From: Sphingobium sp. Leaf26
GTDB taxonomy: Bacteria; Pseudomonadota; Alphaproteobacteria; Sphingomonadales; Sphingomonadaceae
Assembly (NCBI RefSeq): GCF_001421665.1
Contig: NZ_LMKV01000012.1
Span: 82,185-146,184 of the forward strand
Direction: 5' to 3'
Length of the DNA stretch: 64,000 bases
Position 1 is the first letter of the stretch; each line of letters starts with the position of its first letter. This document shows, in pieces, positions 32,548 through 41,069 of the stretch. The notes below the pieces were generated by a model. The model made no database searches. It saw only the letters and a list, made by a program, of their open reading frames with translations, and was not told where the DNA came from. The translations under genes and the position numbers were made by a program.

Positions 32548-32564
32548 ATTTTGTCGGAGTATAT
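32548..32564. promoter_or_regulatory. GntR-type operator between transporter and aldose epimerase genes
   Basis: attttgtcggagtatat on the plus strand fits the locus motif. It lies between the divergent genes at 32488 (transporter) and 32613 (epimerase), so one site may serve both directions. Confidence 0.6.
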
Positions 32565-32612
32565 CCCCCTCAACCGCCCGTCAATGGGCGTAGGTTGTTA
32601 GGGAGGAAGTCC

Positions 32613-33758
32613 ATGCGAAAGGTCGTCGATTTGAAAACAGCGCTGTCATGCGCTCTGGCTCTCGCCATGGCAAGTGGAACCGCCCTTGCCGCCGAAGCCA
32701 GCCGCGCGCCCGCCGGTACCGCCGACGGTGCGGCGATCGAAACGATTACGCTGAAGAACGGCGCGGGCATATCGGCGAAGATCCTGACCTATGGCGCGAC
32801 GCTCCAGTCGCTGTCCGGCCCCGGCAAGGACGGCCAGATCGCGGACGTGCTGCTGGGCTATGACGACCTGAAGGATTATGTCGATCATCCCAATTTCTTC
32901 GGCGTGACCGTGGGCCGCTATGCCAACCGCATCGCCGGCGGCACATTCAGCCTCGACGGCAAAGCCTATCAGCTTCCCCTGAATGACAAGGTCAACTCGC
33001 TGCATGGCGGCGGCAAGGGCTTCGACAAGCAGGTGTGGAAGGTCGTGTCGCTCAAGAGCGGTCCCAAGGCCAGCCTGGTGCTGGGCCTGACCAGCCCGGA
33101 TGGCGATTCGGGCTATCCCGGCAAGCTGGACGTGACCGTCACCTACACGCTGGACGAGAGCGGCAACCTCGGCATCGCCTTCGATGCGAAGACCGACAAG
33201 CCGACCATCGTCAACATGACCAATCACGCCATCTTCAACCTTCAAGGCGAAGGATCGCCCGATGGCGCGATGGGGCATCTGCTGACGATCCCGGCCAAGG
33301 CCTATACGCCGGTAGACGCCAACCTGATCCCGACCGGCGAACTCAAGCCGGTCGAGGGCGGCGTGTTCGATTTCCGTAAGCCCCGCCGGGTGGCGGACGG
33401 GCTGCGCGATGGCCGCGATGCGCAGATCATCGCCGGGCGTGGTTACGACCATAACTGGGCGCTGGACAAGGGCGCGACCCGGACCCCGGAACTGGCCGCC
33501 CGGCTGGAAGATCCGGTGTCCGGCCGCGTGCTCGAAGTGCTGACGACCGAACCGGGCGTGCAATTCTATACCGGCAATTTCCTCGATGGCACCTTCATCG
33601 GCAAGCAGAGCCATGTGTACCGCATGGGCGACGGCATCGCGCTGGAGCCGCAGAAATTCCCGGACTCGCCCAACAAGCCGAATTTCCTGTCGGCCCGTGT
33701 CGATCCCGGCAAGCCCTATCATCATGAGATGGTCTATCGCCTGTCGGTGGCCCGCTGA
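32613..33758 (+). CDS. galM: aldose 1-epimerase (mutarotase), exported
   Basis: A 381-residue GalM-family protein with signal peptide (ALSCALALAMASGTALA). Motifs are ILTYGATLQSL, FFGVTVGRYANRIAGGTFSLDGKAYQL, NDKVNSLHGGGKGFDKQVW (catalytic histidine), NMTNHAIFNLQGEG and the glutamate-bearing LEPQKFPDSPNKPNF. It interconverts sugar anomers, probably arabinose or galactose in the periplasm before uptake. The gggagga ribosome site fits ATG 32613. Its stop overlaps the next ATG (TGATG), coupling it to the lactonase. Confidence 0.9.
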   Translation: MRKVVDLKTALSCALALAMASGTALAAEASRAPAGTADGAAIETITLKNGAGISAKILTYGATLQSLSGPGKDGQIADVLLGYDDLKDYVDHPNFFGVTVGRYANRIAGGTFSLDGKAYQLPLNDKVNSLHGGGKGFDKQVWKVVSLKSGPKASLVLGLTSPDGDSGYPGKLDVTVTYTLDESGNLGIAFDAKTDKPTIVNMTNHAIFNLQGEGSPDGAMGHLLTIPAKAYTPVDANLIPTGELKPVEGGVFDFRKPRRVADGLRDGRDAQIIAGRGYDHNWALDKGATRTPELAARLEDPVSGRVLEVLTTEPGVQFYTGNFLDGTFIGKQSHVYRMGDGIALEPQKFPDSPNKPNFLSARVDPGKPYHHEMVYRLSVAR

Positions 33759-34630
33759 TGCCGGAATGGCGGCTGATCGAGCGCGGCTTCGCCGACACGC
33801 TGGGGGAGGGGACGCTCTGGTCGGCGCGCGACAACGCCGTCTACTGGGTCGATATCCTGGCCCCGGCGCTCAACCGGCTTTCATTGAAGGATGGAGCGCT
33901 GGAGAGCGGCGCGGTCGAGCGTTTCGCCATGCCCGAGCCGCTCGGCTGGGTGGCGGAGCGTGAGGCGGGCGGGTTCATCGGCGGCTTCCAGAGCGGCTTT
34001 GCCGACATCGCGCTCGATCCGCTGGTCATCACGCCGTTTGGCGATCCGGAGCCACATTTCCCCGGCAACCGGATGAACGATGGCAAGGCGGATGCCCAAG
34101 GCGCCATCTGGTGCGGCACGATGGACATGAGCGAGTCGCATGATCGCGGCGCGCTCTATCGCCTCGCGCCGGACCGTAGCTGGACCGTGGTGGACAGCGA
34201 CTATCGCGTGCCCAACGGCCCGGCTTTCTCGCCTTGCGGCCAGTGGCTCTATCATAGCGATACCGCGAAGAAGCAGATGTACCGCTTCCGCCGGACCGAA
34301 GATGGCGTCACCGAACGCGCGCCGTTCATCCGGTTCGGTGAAGAGGATGGCTATCCCGACGGCATGACCGTGGATGCGGACGGGCATATCTGGGTCGCCC
34401 ATTGGGGCGGCAGCCGGATCAGCCGCTTCACGCCGGAAGGGACGCTGGACCGTGCCATCGCCCTGCCGGCGCGACAGGTGACGAACATCACATTCGCCGG
34501 CCCGAACCTCGACCGCATGTTCGTCAGTTCGGCCACCGTGGGTCTGGACGATCCGACCGAATATGACGGCGGCTTCTTCGAGGTGGACAGTGGCGTGCGT
34601 GGATTGCCGGCCAACCTCTACGCGGGCTGA
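33758..34630 (+). CDS. SMP-30/gluconolactonase family, probable L-arabinonolactonase
   Basis: A 290-residue six-bladed propeller hydrolase. Metal-site landmarks are LGEGTLWSARDNAVYWVDI (Glu), NRMNDGKADAQGAIWCGTMD (Asn, Asp), YRVPNGPAFSPCGQWLYHSDT (Asn) and EDGYPDGMTVDADGHIWVAHWGG (Asp). It opens the aldonolactone formed by the Gfo/Idh dehydrogenase. L-arabinonolactone is inferred from the locus; the family also includes glucono-, galactono- and xylonolactonases. It is translationally coupled to galM and followed by a terminator hairpin. Confidence 0.86.
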   Translation: MPEWRLIERGFADTLGEGTLWSARDNAVYWVDILAPALNRLSLKDGALESGAVERFAMPEPLGWVAEREAGGFIGGFQSGFADIALDPLVITPFGDPEPHFPGNRMNDGKADAQGAIWCGTMDMSESHDRGALYRLAPDRSWTVVDSDYRVPNGPAFSPCGQWLYHSDTAKKQMYRFRRTEDGVTERAPFIRFGEEDGYPDGMTVDADGHIWVAHWGGSRISRFTPEGTLDRAIALPARQVTNITFAGPNLDRMFVSSATVGLDDPTEYDGGFFEVDSGVRGLPANLYAG

Positions 34631-34654
34631 CGTCTGACGTCATCATGTCGATCG

Positions 34655-34690
34655 GGGCGCGGCTGTCATCGGGCAGCCGCGCCCTTCCTG
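34655..34690 (+). terminator. probable terminator of galM-lactonase operon
   Basis: gggcgcggctg (34655-34665) pairs perfectly with cagccgcgccc (34674-34684), followed by the weak T-run ttcctgt. Confidence 0.6.
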
Positions 34691-34823
34691 TATCCGGCAC
34701 ATGGAAATCCGGTTGCGCGCTTGCCGCGAATCAGCTAGAGCGCCGGGACAACGTTGTCATGCCCTCTCCAAAGTCATGCGATGTTGCGATCCCGGACGGC
34801 CCGCTGGCGAACTGCACGCGCCA

Positions 34824-35123
34824 TCAGCCGTCCGGGACGACTTTTTCTCTCCCGCCGCCGCCGTCCTCGACTGCATGGTCCTGCCATCGCCGGGCGACGC
34901 TGACCGGCTGCCACAGCGCTGGCCCCCAGAAAAGCAGCATCGCGCCCAGACTGGCGCAGGCGAAGCAGATTGCCGCCAGCAGTCCTTGCGCCGGCGTGAT
35001 CCTGTCGGATTGACGGATCATCATGCGCAACGCCTTGCCCTGCGGCTCCAGGCTGGCGAGCAGGGCGATGCCGATCAGCCGAAGGGCGATCCGCGCGACG
35101 GGACGGTGATGGTATCGGGGCAT
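34824..35123 (-). CDS. hypothetical small membrane protein
   Basis: A 99-residue frame with a basic start (MPRYHHRPVARIALRLIGIALLASLE), one clear membrane segment (GLLAAICFACASLGAMLLFWGPALW) and a charged, glycine-rich tail. I do not recognise a family. The arrangement of a short amphipathic start and one helix is protein-like, but an aggaagg site is too far (13 bases) from ATG 35123 to be decisive. The 200 bases between the lactonase terminator and its stop hold nothing else visible. Confidence 0.45.
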   Translation of the reverse strand: MPRYHHRPVARIALRLIGIALLASLEPQGKALRMMIRQSDRITPAQGLLAAICFACASLGAMLLFWGPALWQPVSVARRWQDHAVEDGGGGREKVVPDG

Positions 35124-35233
35124 GATGCGGGCGCCTTCCTGACCGGAGAGGCGCTCTATCTATCGCTTGGGGCGGAGGGGTTTGAAGAGGAGAAAAGGCC
35201 TGATCGCGTAGAAATTGCGTAGTAAAAGGCCCC

Positions 35234-35386
35234 TTATCGGCGGCGCCAGCGCCGGAACAGCGATACGCTCAGGAAACCGCCGCCGACCACGGCCGCGATC
35301 GCGCCGCCGGCAGACGCCAGCGCCCACGCACCGGCCGCCAGCAGGCCCGTCAGGAAATCGACGATGATGAGCGTCAGATGGATCAT
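35234..35386 (-). CDS. hypothetical two-helix membrane peptide
   Basis: A 50-residue frame (ATG 35386, TAA 35234-35236): MIHLTLIIVDFLTGLLAAGAW, a small-residue helix (ALASAGGAIAAVVGGGF) and a basic end LFRRWRRR. It starts 18 bases after the stop of the XpaC-like gene on the same strand, so it is probably the last member of the telA/XpaC-like cluster. The positive-inside tail and clean hydrophobic pattern favour a real protein. No family recognised. Confidence 0.5.
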   Translation of the reverse strand: MIHLTLIIVDFLTGLLAAGAWALASAGGAIAAVVGGGFLSVSLFRRWRRR

Positions 35387-35404
35387 GACAGGGACAAGAC
35401 GGCG

Positions 35405-36115
35405 CTAGGCCCCCAATTCCTTGGCTTCCTGATATTTCAGCTCAAGAAACCGGTTCTGTGTGGCCAGTTTGTCAAGGTCGCCGCTGGCCAGGCTCTCGCT
35501 CATCCGGCCGATTTCGGCGTCGATAACGGACAATCCCTCGACCAGTTGTTTTTCTGGCACGCGGCCATTGCGCGCCTCTCGCCGCAACGGGGCGGGGATC
35601 GATTGATAGCCGGTCACCAGTTCGGGCAGATGATCGGCCAGCAGCCGGCGAATTTCCTGCGCGGCCGGCTCCTGATCGCCGAGCCGCTCCAGTTGCGGCG
35701 CCAATATCTCCAGCTTGACCCCAATACTGTCGACCAGCGTGACGGCCGGCGCGGGCAGGGCCTTGCGCTGGTTTTCCAGCCAGATTTCGGTCTTGAGCGG
35801 CAGGGCCGCGAGGTCGGTCTGCGCCAGCGCCTCCGTCTTCACCCGATCTTCCGTCGGCGCGAGGGCGATCAGCAGCACCGCCGCGATCATCACGCCCAGC
35901 GCGATCATGACGCCGGTGGTGCCCAGCGGCAGGACGAAGCCCGCCACCGCGCTGCCCAGCAGGATCGCCAGCACCGCCCAGAAGGCATATTTGACCTTGC
36001 GCATCAGTCCGGCATTGCGCCGCTGCCGCGCGCGCGTGGACAGGTTCTGCCCGCGATCGCTATGGCGGCGCAGCACCGCTTCGGCATCGGCCAGCACACG
36101 GTCGGATCGGCTCAA
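35405..36115 (-). CDS. XpaC-like membrane protein
   Basis: A 236-residue protein with a basic cytoplasmic N terminus, two adjacent membrane helices (residues about 44-62 and 66-86, AFWAVLAILLGSAVAGFVLPL and VMIALGVMIAAVLLIALA), then a cytoplasmic helical domain (LKTEIWLENQRKALPAPAVTLVDSIGVKLEILAPQLERL...). In many bacteria an XpaC-type protein is encoded next to TelA, as here. Function is unknown beyond linkage to toxic-anion or envelope stress. The start is a TTG at 36115 with ggaga seven bases upstream; a shorter form from the internal ATG at residue 38 would lose the N-terminal domain. Confidence 0.7.
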   Translation of the reverse strand: MSRSDRVLADAEAVLRRHSDRGQNLSTRARQRRNAGLMRKVKYAFWAVLAILLGSAVAGFVLPLGTTGVMIALGVMIAAVLLIALAPTEDRVKTEALAQTDLAALPLKTEIWLENQRKALPAPAVTLVDSIGVKLEILAPQLERLGDQEPAAQEIRRLLADHLPELVTGYQSIPAPLRREARNGRVPEKQLVEGLSVIDAEIGRMSESLASGDLDKLATQNRFLELKYQEAKELGA

Positions 36116-36127
36116 AACACGGTCTCC

Positions 36128-36212
36128 AAAGTCCGTGCGCCCTGAACGAAGCCGCAGGGGGCCGCACTTTTCCTCAGTGGGAAAGAGCAGGGCTTCGACA
36201 GGCTCAGCCCGA
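36128..36212. repeat. REP-like element between XpaC-like gene and telA
   Basis: cagggcttcgacaggctcag (from 36182) and gcccgaacgg form one arm; a degenerate inverted counterpart with gtgcgccctgaacgaagcc (from 36134) lies before it. The wording (cttcgacaggctcagcccgaacgg) is a well-known dispersed repeat in sphingomonads. Confidence 0.55.
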
Positions 36213-36236
36213 ACGGAAGGAGGGGAAGCATTGCCT

Positions 36237-37454
36237 TCATCCCTCGATCGCGCTCAGCAACGGATTGTCCGCGCGCACGTCCTTGGCGGCCTGCGCCTGG
36301 CCCTCCGCGCGGGCGATGTAGCCCTTGGACTTTTCCACTTCGCCCGACAGGGTGTTCACCGTCGTCTTCATATTCTCCAGCGCCTTCAGCTTGAAGGCGT
36401 CGATATTGTCCATCGTATCGTAGATATTCTGGAACGCGCGCTGGAGCGTCTCGATCGGAATCGTGCTGGACGCCGCCTGCTCGTGAATCTGCGCGGTCTG
36501 GCTTTTCAGCAATTCGCCGGTCCGGTCGATCATGTTGGCGGTCGTCGTGTTGAGTGCGCTGATCTGTTCCAGCACCAGCCTCTGCCCGGCCAGCGCCTGA
36601 GCGACCGTCACCGCCGTCCGCAGCGCCGCGACCGTCGTCGTGCTGGCGCGATCCACGCCCTTGACCAGCTCGACATTATTTTTCTTGACCAGATCCAGCG
36701 CCAGATAGCCCTGCACCGTGACCGCCATCTGCGTCAGCAGATCCTGCGTGCGCTGGCGGATGTAGAACAGCGCGCTTTCGCGGATCGCCTTCGCCTTGGC
36801 CGGGTCGGACGAATCCAGCTCCAGCGCCTTGTCTTCCAGCCGCGCGTCCATCGTCTTGCTGATATGGATCATCTGTTCCAGACGACCCATGGTCTGCCAC
36901 ATATTCTGGCGTTCCACGTCGATCGCGGCATTGTCCTTGATCAGCACGTCCTTGCCGCTGGCCAGCGACCCCAGGATCGAATTGATATGGCCCTGCGCGC
37001 TCTTGTAGCCGTCGAAATAGTCGCGCATCTTGTTGCCGAACGGGATGATCCCGAACAGCTTCTTGGGCGCCAGCAAATTGCCGCGTTTCCCCGGATCGAG
37101 ATCCTCCACCGTGCGGCGCAGTTCGGCGAGGTCCGCGCCGACCTTGGTGTCGCTGTCCATCGCCCGCACCGGTCGATCGAGGAAGCGGTTGGAATGTCCC
37201 GCAGCTTCGGCAATTTCCTTGCGGCCCATATTGGTCAACTGATCGACCCGCGCGCCGAACTCCGGCGAATTGGCGTCCTGCGCGACCAGATCGGCGACGA
37301 AGGCATCGACCTTCTCGTCCAGCTTCGACTTCTTCTCATCCTCGATGGGGACGAGGCCCGACGCCTTTTCGGGCGCAACCACCGGCACCGGATCGGGCGG
37401 CGTCAGGTTCAGCGTGTCAGCAGTGGCAGTCGTGGTGGGCGCAGTGGTGGCCAT
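36237..37454 (-). CDS. telA: toxic anion resistance protein TelA
   Basis: A 405-residue cytoplasmic helical protein of the TelA/KlaA family, implicated in tellurite and other envelope-stress resistance; mechanism unknown. Typical segments are FGARVDQLTNMGRKEIAEAAGHSNRFLDRPV, NLLAPKKLFGIIPFGNKMRDYFDGYKSAQGHINSIL and RQRTQDLLTQMAVTVQGYLALDLVKKNN. I choose ATG 37454, which has ggag five bases upstream; ATG 37472 would add six residues. It lies upstream of the XpaC-like gene, with a REP-like element between. Confidence 0.88.
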   Translation of the reverse strand: MATTAPTTTATADTLNLTPPDPVPVVAPEKASGLVPIEDEKKSKLDEKVDAFVADLVAQDANSPEFGARVDQLTNMGRKEIAEAAGHSNRFLDRPVRAMDSDTKVGADLAELRRTVEDLDPGKRGNLLAPKKLFGIIPFGNKMRDYFDGYKSAQGHINSILGSLASGKDVLIKDNAAIDVERQNMWQTMGRLEQMIHISKTMDARLEDKALELDSSDPAKAKAIRESALFYIRQRTQDLLTQMAVTVQGYLALDLVKKNNVELVKGVDRASTTTVAALRTAVTVAQALAGQRLVLEQISALNTTTANMIDRTGELLKSQTAQIHEQAASSTIPIETLQRAFQNIYDTMDNIDAFKLKALENMKTTVNTLSGEVEKSKGYIARAEGQAQAAKDVRADNPLLSAIEG

Positions 37455-37619
37455 ATCGTCTCCAGTCGCCATGAGCGGCTTGCCGTGTCATATGGTGATA
37501 ATACACCGTGGCGCAAGCCTTGTCCGGGGAACGATATAGGGCTTCCGGTGATTGCTTGACAATCGCCCGGCGCAAAGAACTCGCATTGCCCGGCGATCTT
37601 GACCGGAGAGGAACCTGCC

Positions 37620-38315
37620 ATGGCCAGCCTGAAACCCGTCGCCGACCTCGTCACCCATCGCAAAGCCCGTTTCCCCGGCGAGAGCGCCGCCTATCGCGAT
37701 GCCCGCATGGCCTTGCTGGCGGAAGAGATAGAGGTTCGCCGCCACATGACCCGGCTGGTGGAGCAGCGGCAGGCATTGCCGCCCGGCCCGCTGATCGAAA
37801 AAGACTATCGCTTCAAGGATGAACAGCGGTTCGATGTCGGCCTGTCCGACCTGTTCGGCGACAAGGACACGCTCGTCGCCTATTTCTGGATGTACGGGCC
37901 GGAGAGGGAGCGGCCTTGCCCCATGTGCACCAACTGGATCGGATCGGTCGACGGCAATGCCGCCGATATCAAGCAGCGCGTCGCCTACAAGATTTTCGGC
38001 CGCAGCCCGGTCGAGCGGCAGTTCGCCTTCGCGCAGGAGCGGGGCTGGCGTGACACCGACTTCGTCCAGACGATCGGCGACGATTATGCCAATGACCTGG
38101 GCCTGCTGACGCCCGACGGCGAATATCCGGCGCTGGTCGTATTCCGCAAGGATGATGAAGGCATCCGCCTCTTCTGGATGAGCGAGATGACTGGCGAGAT
38201 GGCCGATCCGGGGCAAGACCCGCGCGATGCCCCCGACATCGCCTCGCTCTGGCCGATCCTCGACCTGACGCCGCAGGGGCGCCCGGCGGACTGGTATCCG
38301 AAACTGCGCTACTGA
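37620..38315 (+). CDS. DUF899 family (thioredoxin-like) protein
   Basis: A 231-residue protein of the DUF899 family: LAEEIEVRRHMTRLVEQRQALPPGPLIEKDYRF, LFGDKDTLVAYFWMYGPERERPCPMCTNWIGSVDG and FVQTIGDDYANDLGLLTPDGEYPALVVFRKDDEG. The fold is thioredoxin-like with a CPMC motif, but redox activity is not established for the family. A ggagagg ribosome site precedes ATG 37620. It is transcribed away from telA and appears monocistronic. Confidence 0.85.
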   Translation: MASLKPVADLVTHRKARFPGESAAYRDARMALLAEEIEVRRHMTRLVEQRQALPPGPLIEKDYRFKDEQRFDVGLSDLFGDKDTLVAYFWMYGPERERPCPMCTNWIGSVDGNAADIKQRVAYKIFGRSPVERQFAFAQERGWRDTDFVQTIGDDYANDLGLLTPDGEYPALVVFRKDDEGIRLFWMSEMTGEMADPGQDPRDAPDIASLWPILDLTPQGRPADWYPKLRY

Positions 38316-38429
38316 CCCGGTTCCCGTGGCGCCGGCTCCGATCCGCTATCTACGACCCCAGATTCCTTGACTGCGCAACCAAAGGCGGCTGGATGGTCCG
38401 CCTGTCGATGAACGAAGGGTGCCGCAATA

Positions 38430-39368
38430 GTGAAGCGATGGATATGGGGGCTGCTGATCGTTCCAACGATTGCGATGGCACAGGATTCGCTCGATCGCGC
38501 CCGTCGGATTGCCGGCAATCCGGCCGGTCCCGCGCCACGATTGCAACTGGCTGATATCCCGCGCGCCACCGGGCCTGGGCGTGACCTGTTCGATGGCCGC
38601 AGCCTGTCGGGCTGGCAACCCTGGCTTGGCTATGCCGACCCCGCCGTCACGTACAAGGGCGATCCCGCCAATGTCCCCATCGGCACCGGACGGGATATGG
38701 CCGATGATTTCGCGGTGCGGCAGGTCGATGGCGCTCCGGCCATCTGGATCAAGGGGCAGACATGGGGCAGCCTGGTCCATCAGGCGGACCTGCGCGACTA
38801 TCATCTGCGGCTCGAATATAAATGGGGCGACGGGCGGTGGGCGCCACGGGAAGGGCAGCCGCCCAATAACGGCCTTCTGTACCATACCCATGGCGTGCCG
38901 GGCGACGTGTTCGGCACCTGGCGCCCGTCCGTCGAGTTCGAGATCATGAAGGGATCGACCGGCATGGTCGTGACCGTGGGTGGCAAGGTGCGGGCACAGA
39001 CCAGCGCCGTCGCCGATCCGTCGATCATCGCCCCGCATCTGCGCTTCCGCCTGGATGGGCGACCGGTCGAGATGATTAACGGCACCGGCACATGGAATGT
39101 GGAAGCGGCGACCGACGCCGAACGTCCGATTGGCGAATGGAACAGGCTGGACCTGTATGTGCTGGGCGATCGGGCCGTGCATGTGGTGAACGGCGTACCC
39201 GTGGCGCAGGTCAGCGGTCTGGCCACCATCGCGGCCGATGGGAGCCGCCAGCCGCTGAACCATGGCCAGATCCAGCTTCAGTCCGAAGGGGCCGAAACCT
39301 ATGTGCGCGCCGTCCATGTCGAACCGATCGCCAGCCTGCCGCGCATCGTGGCTGCCTCGGCAAAGTGA
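38430..39368 (+). CDS. secreted DUF1080 (3-keto-disaccharide hydrolase-like) protein
   Basis: A 312-residue exported protein. The signal peptide MKRWIWGLLIVPTIAMA is followed by a beta-sandwich of the DUF1080/GH16-like type: RDLFDGRSLSGWQPWLGYADPA, DYHLRLEYKWGDGRWAPREGQPPNNGLLYHTHG, SVEFEIMKGSTG, EWNRLDLYVLGDRAVHVVNG and the closing NHGQIQLQSEGAETYVRAVHVEPI. Some members hydrolyse 3-keto-glycosides; others only bind glycans. The start is GTG 38430. It lies 4 kb from the arabinose locus without its operator, so a link is uncertain. Confidence 0.82.
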   Translation: MKRWIWGLLIVPTIAMAQDSLDRARRIAGNPAGPAPRLQLADIPRATGPGRDLFDGRSLSGWQPWLGYADPAVTYKGDPANVPIGTGRDMADDFAVRQVDGAPAIWIKGQTWGSLVHQADLRDYHLRLEYKWGDGRWAPREGQPPNNGLLYHTHGVPGDVFGTWRPSVEFEIMKGSTGMVVTVGGKVRAQTSAVADPSIIAPHLRFRLDGRPVEMINGTGTWNVEAATDAERPIGEWNRLDLYVLGDRAVHVVNGVPVAQVSGLATIAADGSRQPLNHGQIQLQSEGAETYVRAVHVEPIASLPRIVAASAK

Positions 39369-39401
39369 AAAGGGCGGTGTCGCCACCGCCCCCTCCGTCC
39401 T

Positions 39402-40952
39402 TCAGCGCGCGCCCTCGGCGTAATAGCGCTCCATGTCGAGCCGCATCTGGTGCAGCGCTTCCGGGTTCAGATAGACCATGTGGCCCGCCGGATAATATTT
39501 GAATTGCAGGTTCTGGCGCAGTTGCGGCTCCAGCATCATGTGCTTCAAATCACGCTCGGTCGAGAAGAAGGGCGTCGCCATGTCGTACCAGCCGTTCAGC
39601 GACAGCACGCGCAGATGCGGGTTGGTGCGCATCGCGGCGCTCAGATCGGCGGTCACGTCCGCGACATTCTGCTTGCCGCCTTCTGGCGGGCTATGGCTCC
39701 AGTCCCACTTGAAATCGCCGCCCTCGCGCGCGCTCAGCCGATAGCTGAGGTCGGTCTTGTAGCCGATCCTGTTCGTCACCTGGTCCAGGAAGCTGCCGAC
39801 ATAAAGGCCGGTGATGCCGGTGCTGGAGGCGTCATATTCCGGCTCCTCGCCCGCCGCATCGGCGTCGATCCCCTTGTAGCGGCTGTCGAATCGTCCGATC
39901 GTCTCATGCGTGTCGCGCAGCAATTCCTTGCGGAAACGGCTGAGGCTGACGCGCAGGTTGGCGCGCTTCAAGTAATCGACCGACAGGCCGGTGAAGCGGC
40001 TTAGCTGCTGGGCGATCGCATCGCTTTCCTGCGCGCTGATGTCGGAGCCTTTCAGCAGTGCCGTGGCATAAGCGCCGTTGGCGAAGGTGCGCGCTTCTTC
40101 GACAAAGGCGTCCAGGCTTTCAGGACGGCCACCGGGCACGCGATTATGATACCAGGCGGTCGCCGCATAGCTGGGCAGATAGCCGACATGGATCGCGTCG
40201 AAGCCCGACTGGCGGATGCCGTAATTCATGATCGACGACAGCAGCACCACGCCGTTCAGCGTCAGCCCGCGATCTTCCAGTTGATAGGCGAGCGCCCCGG
40301 ACCGGGTCGTGCCATAGCTTTCGCCGAAAATATATTTGGGCGACGCCCAGCGGCCGTTCTTGGTCGTGTAGCGGATGATCGCCTTGGCAAAGGCGTCCAC
40401 ATCGCCATCGACGCTGTAGAAGTCGGACGGCTTGGCATCGCCCAGGATGCGCGAATAGCCCGACCCGATCGTATCGAGGAACACCATGTCGGTGCTGCCG
40501 ATCAGGCTGTCATTGTTCGGGCCGACGTCGAAGGGGGCGGGCCTGACCGCTTCGGGGTTGCCGGTGCGCACATGTTCGGGCGCGAAGCTGCCCATGCGGA
40601 GCCACAGCGACGAGGAGCCGGGGCCGCCATTGTAGAGGAAGGTGACGGGGCGGTTCCTGCCGGCCGCCGTATAGGCGGTGTAGAACATGCTGGCGACCGG
40701 CTTGCCCTGCGCGTCGCGGATGGTGAGCGTGCCGGCGGTCTGGGTATAGGGGATGCTCTTCCCATCGACGCGGGCCGTGCCCTTGCTGCTCTGGGTGACT
40801 TCCTCGACCGGCGCGCTGGCCCAGCTGGCCGCGACCGCTTCGGCGACCTTGTCGGCATGTTGCTTGGCGGCGTCGGGACCATCCTTCTGCGCAAGGGCAG
40901 GGGACGCGAGGGCGATCAGGGAGGCGAAGGACAGGATAGCGGCAGGCCGCAT
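39402..40952 (-). CDS. secreted serine carboxypeptidase (peptidase S10)
   Basis: A 516-residue exported peptidase with signal peptide MRPAAILSFASLIALASPALAQ. The oxyanion-like NGGPGSSSLWLRMGSFAPEHV, the nucleophile Ser in FGESYGTTRSGALAYQL, the catalytic Asp in LNGWYDMATPF and the His in YYPAGHMVYLNPEAL form a complete S10 triad. It removes C-terminal residues from peptides, presumably in the periplasm. The ATG 40952 has gga-gcc just upstream; longer in-frame starts add no conserved sequence. A composite repeat lies between it and the next gene. Confidence 0.92.
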   Translation of the reverse strand: MRPAAILSFASLIALASPALAQKDGPDAAKQHADKVAEAVAASWASAPVEEVTQSSKGTARVDGKSIPYTQTAGTLTIRDAQGKPVASMFYTAYTAAGRNRPVTFLYNGGPGSSSLWLRMGSFAPEHVRTGNPEAVRPAPFDVGPNNDSLIGSTDMVFLDTIGSGYSRILGDAKPSDFYSVDGDVDAFAKAIIRYTTKNGRWASPKYIFGESYGTTRSGALAYQLEDRGLTLNGVVLLSSIMNYGIRQSGFDAIHVGYLPSYAATAWYHNRVPGGRPESLDAFVEEARTFANGAYATALLKGSDISAQESDAIAQQLSRFTGLSVDYLKRANLRVSLSRFRKELLRDTHETIGRFDSRYKGIDADAAGEEPEYDASSTGITGLYVGSFLDQVTNRIGYKTDLSYRLSAREGGDFKWDWSHSPPEGGKQNVADVTADLSAAMRTNPHLRVLSLNGWYDMATPFFSTERDLKHMMLEPQLRQNLQFKYYPAGHMVYLNPEALHQMRLDMERYYAEGAR

Positions 40953-41069
40953 CGGGAAAGGCTCCTTACAAGGATATGGTATATTATTGGCGACGGGCCG
41001 CACCATAGAAAGGTCGGCCCGCGGGGCAAGGAGATATTGCGCTTTTGTAAAGCAAGGGGTTTCCTTGAT

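Noticed and set aside
38430..39368. DUF1080-type protein considered as a member of the arabinose locus
   Set aside because: It is separated by telA and other genes, and no copy of the locus operator precedes it.
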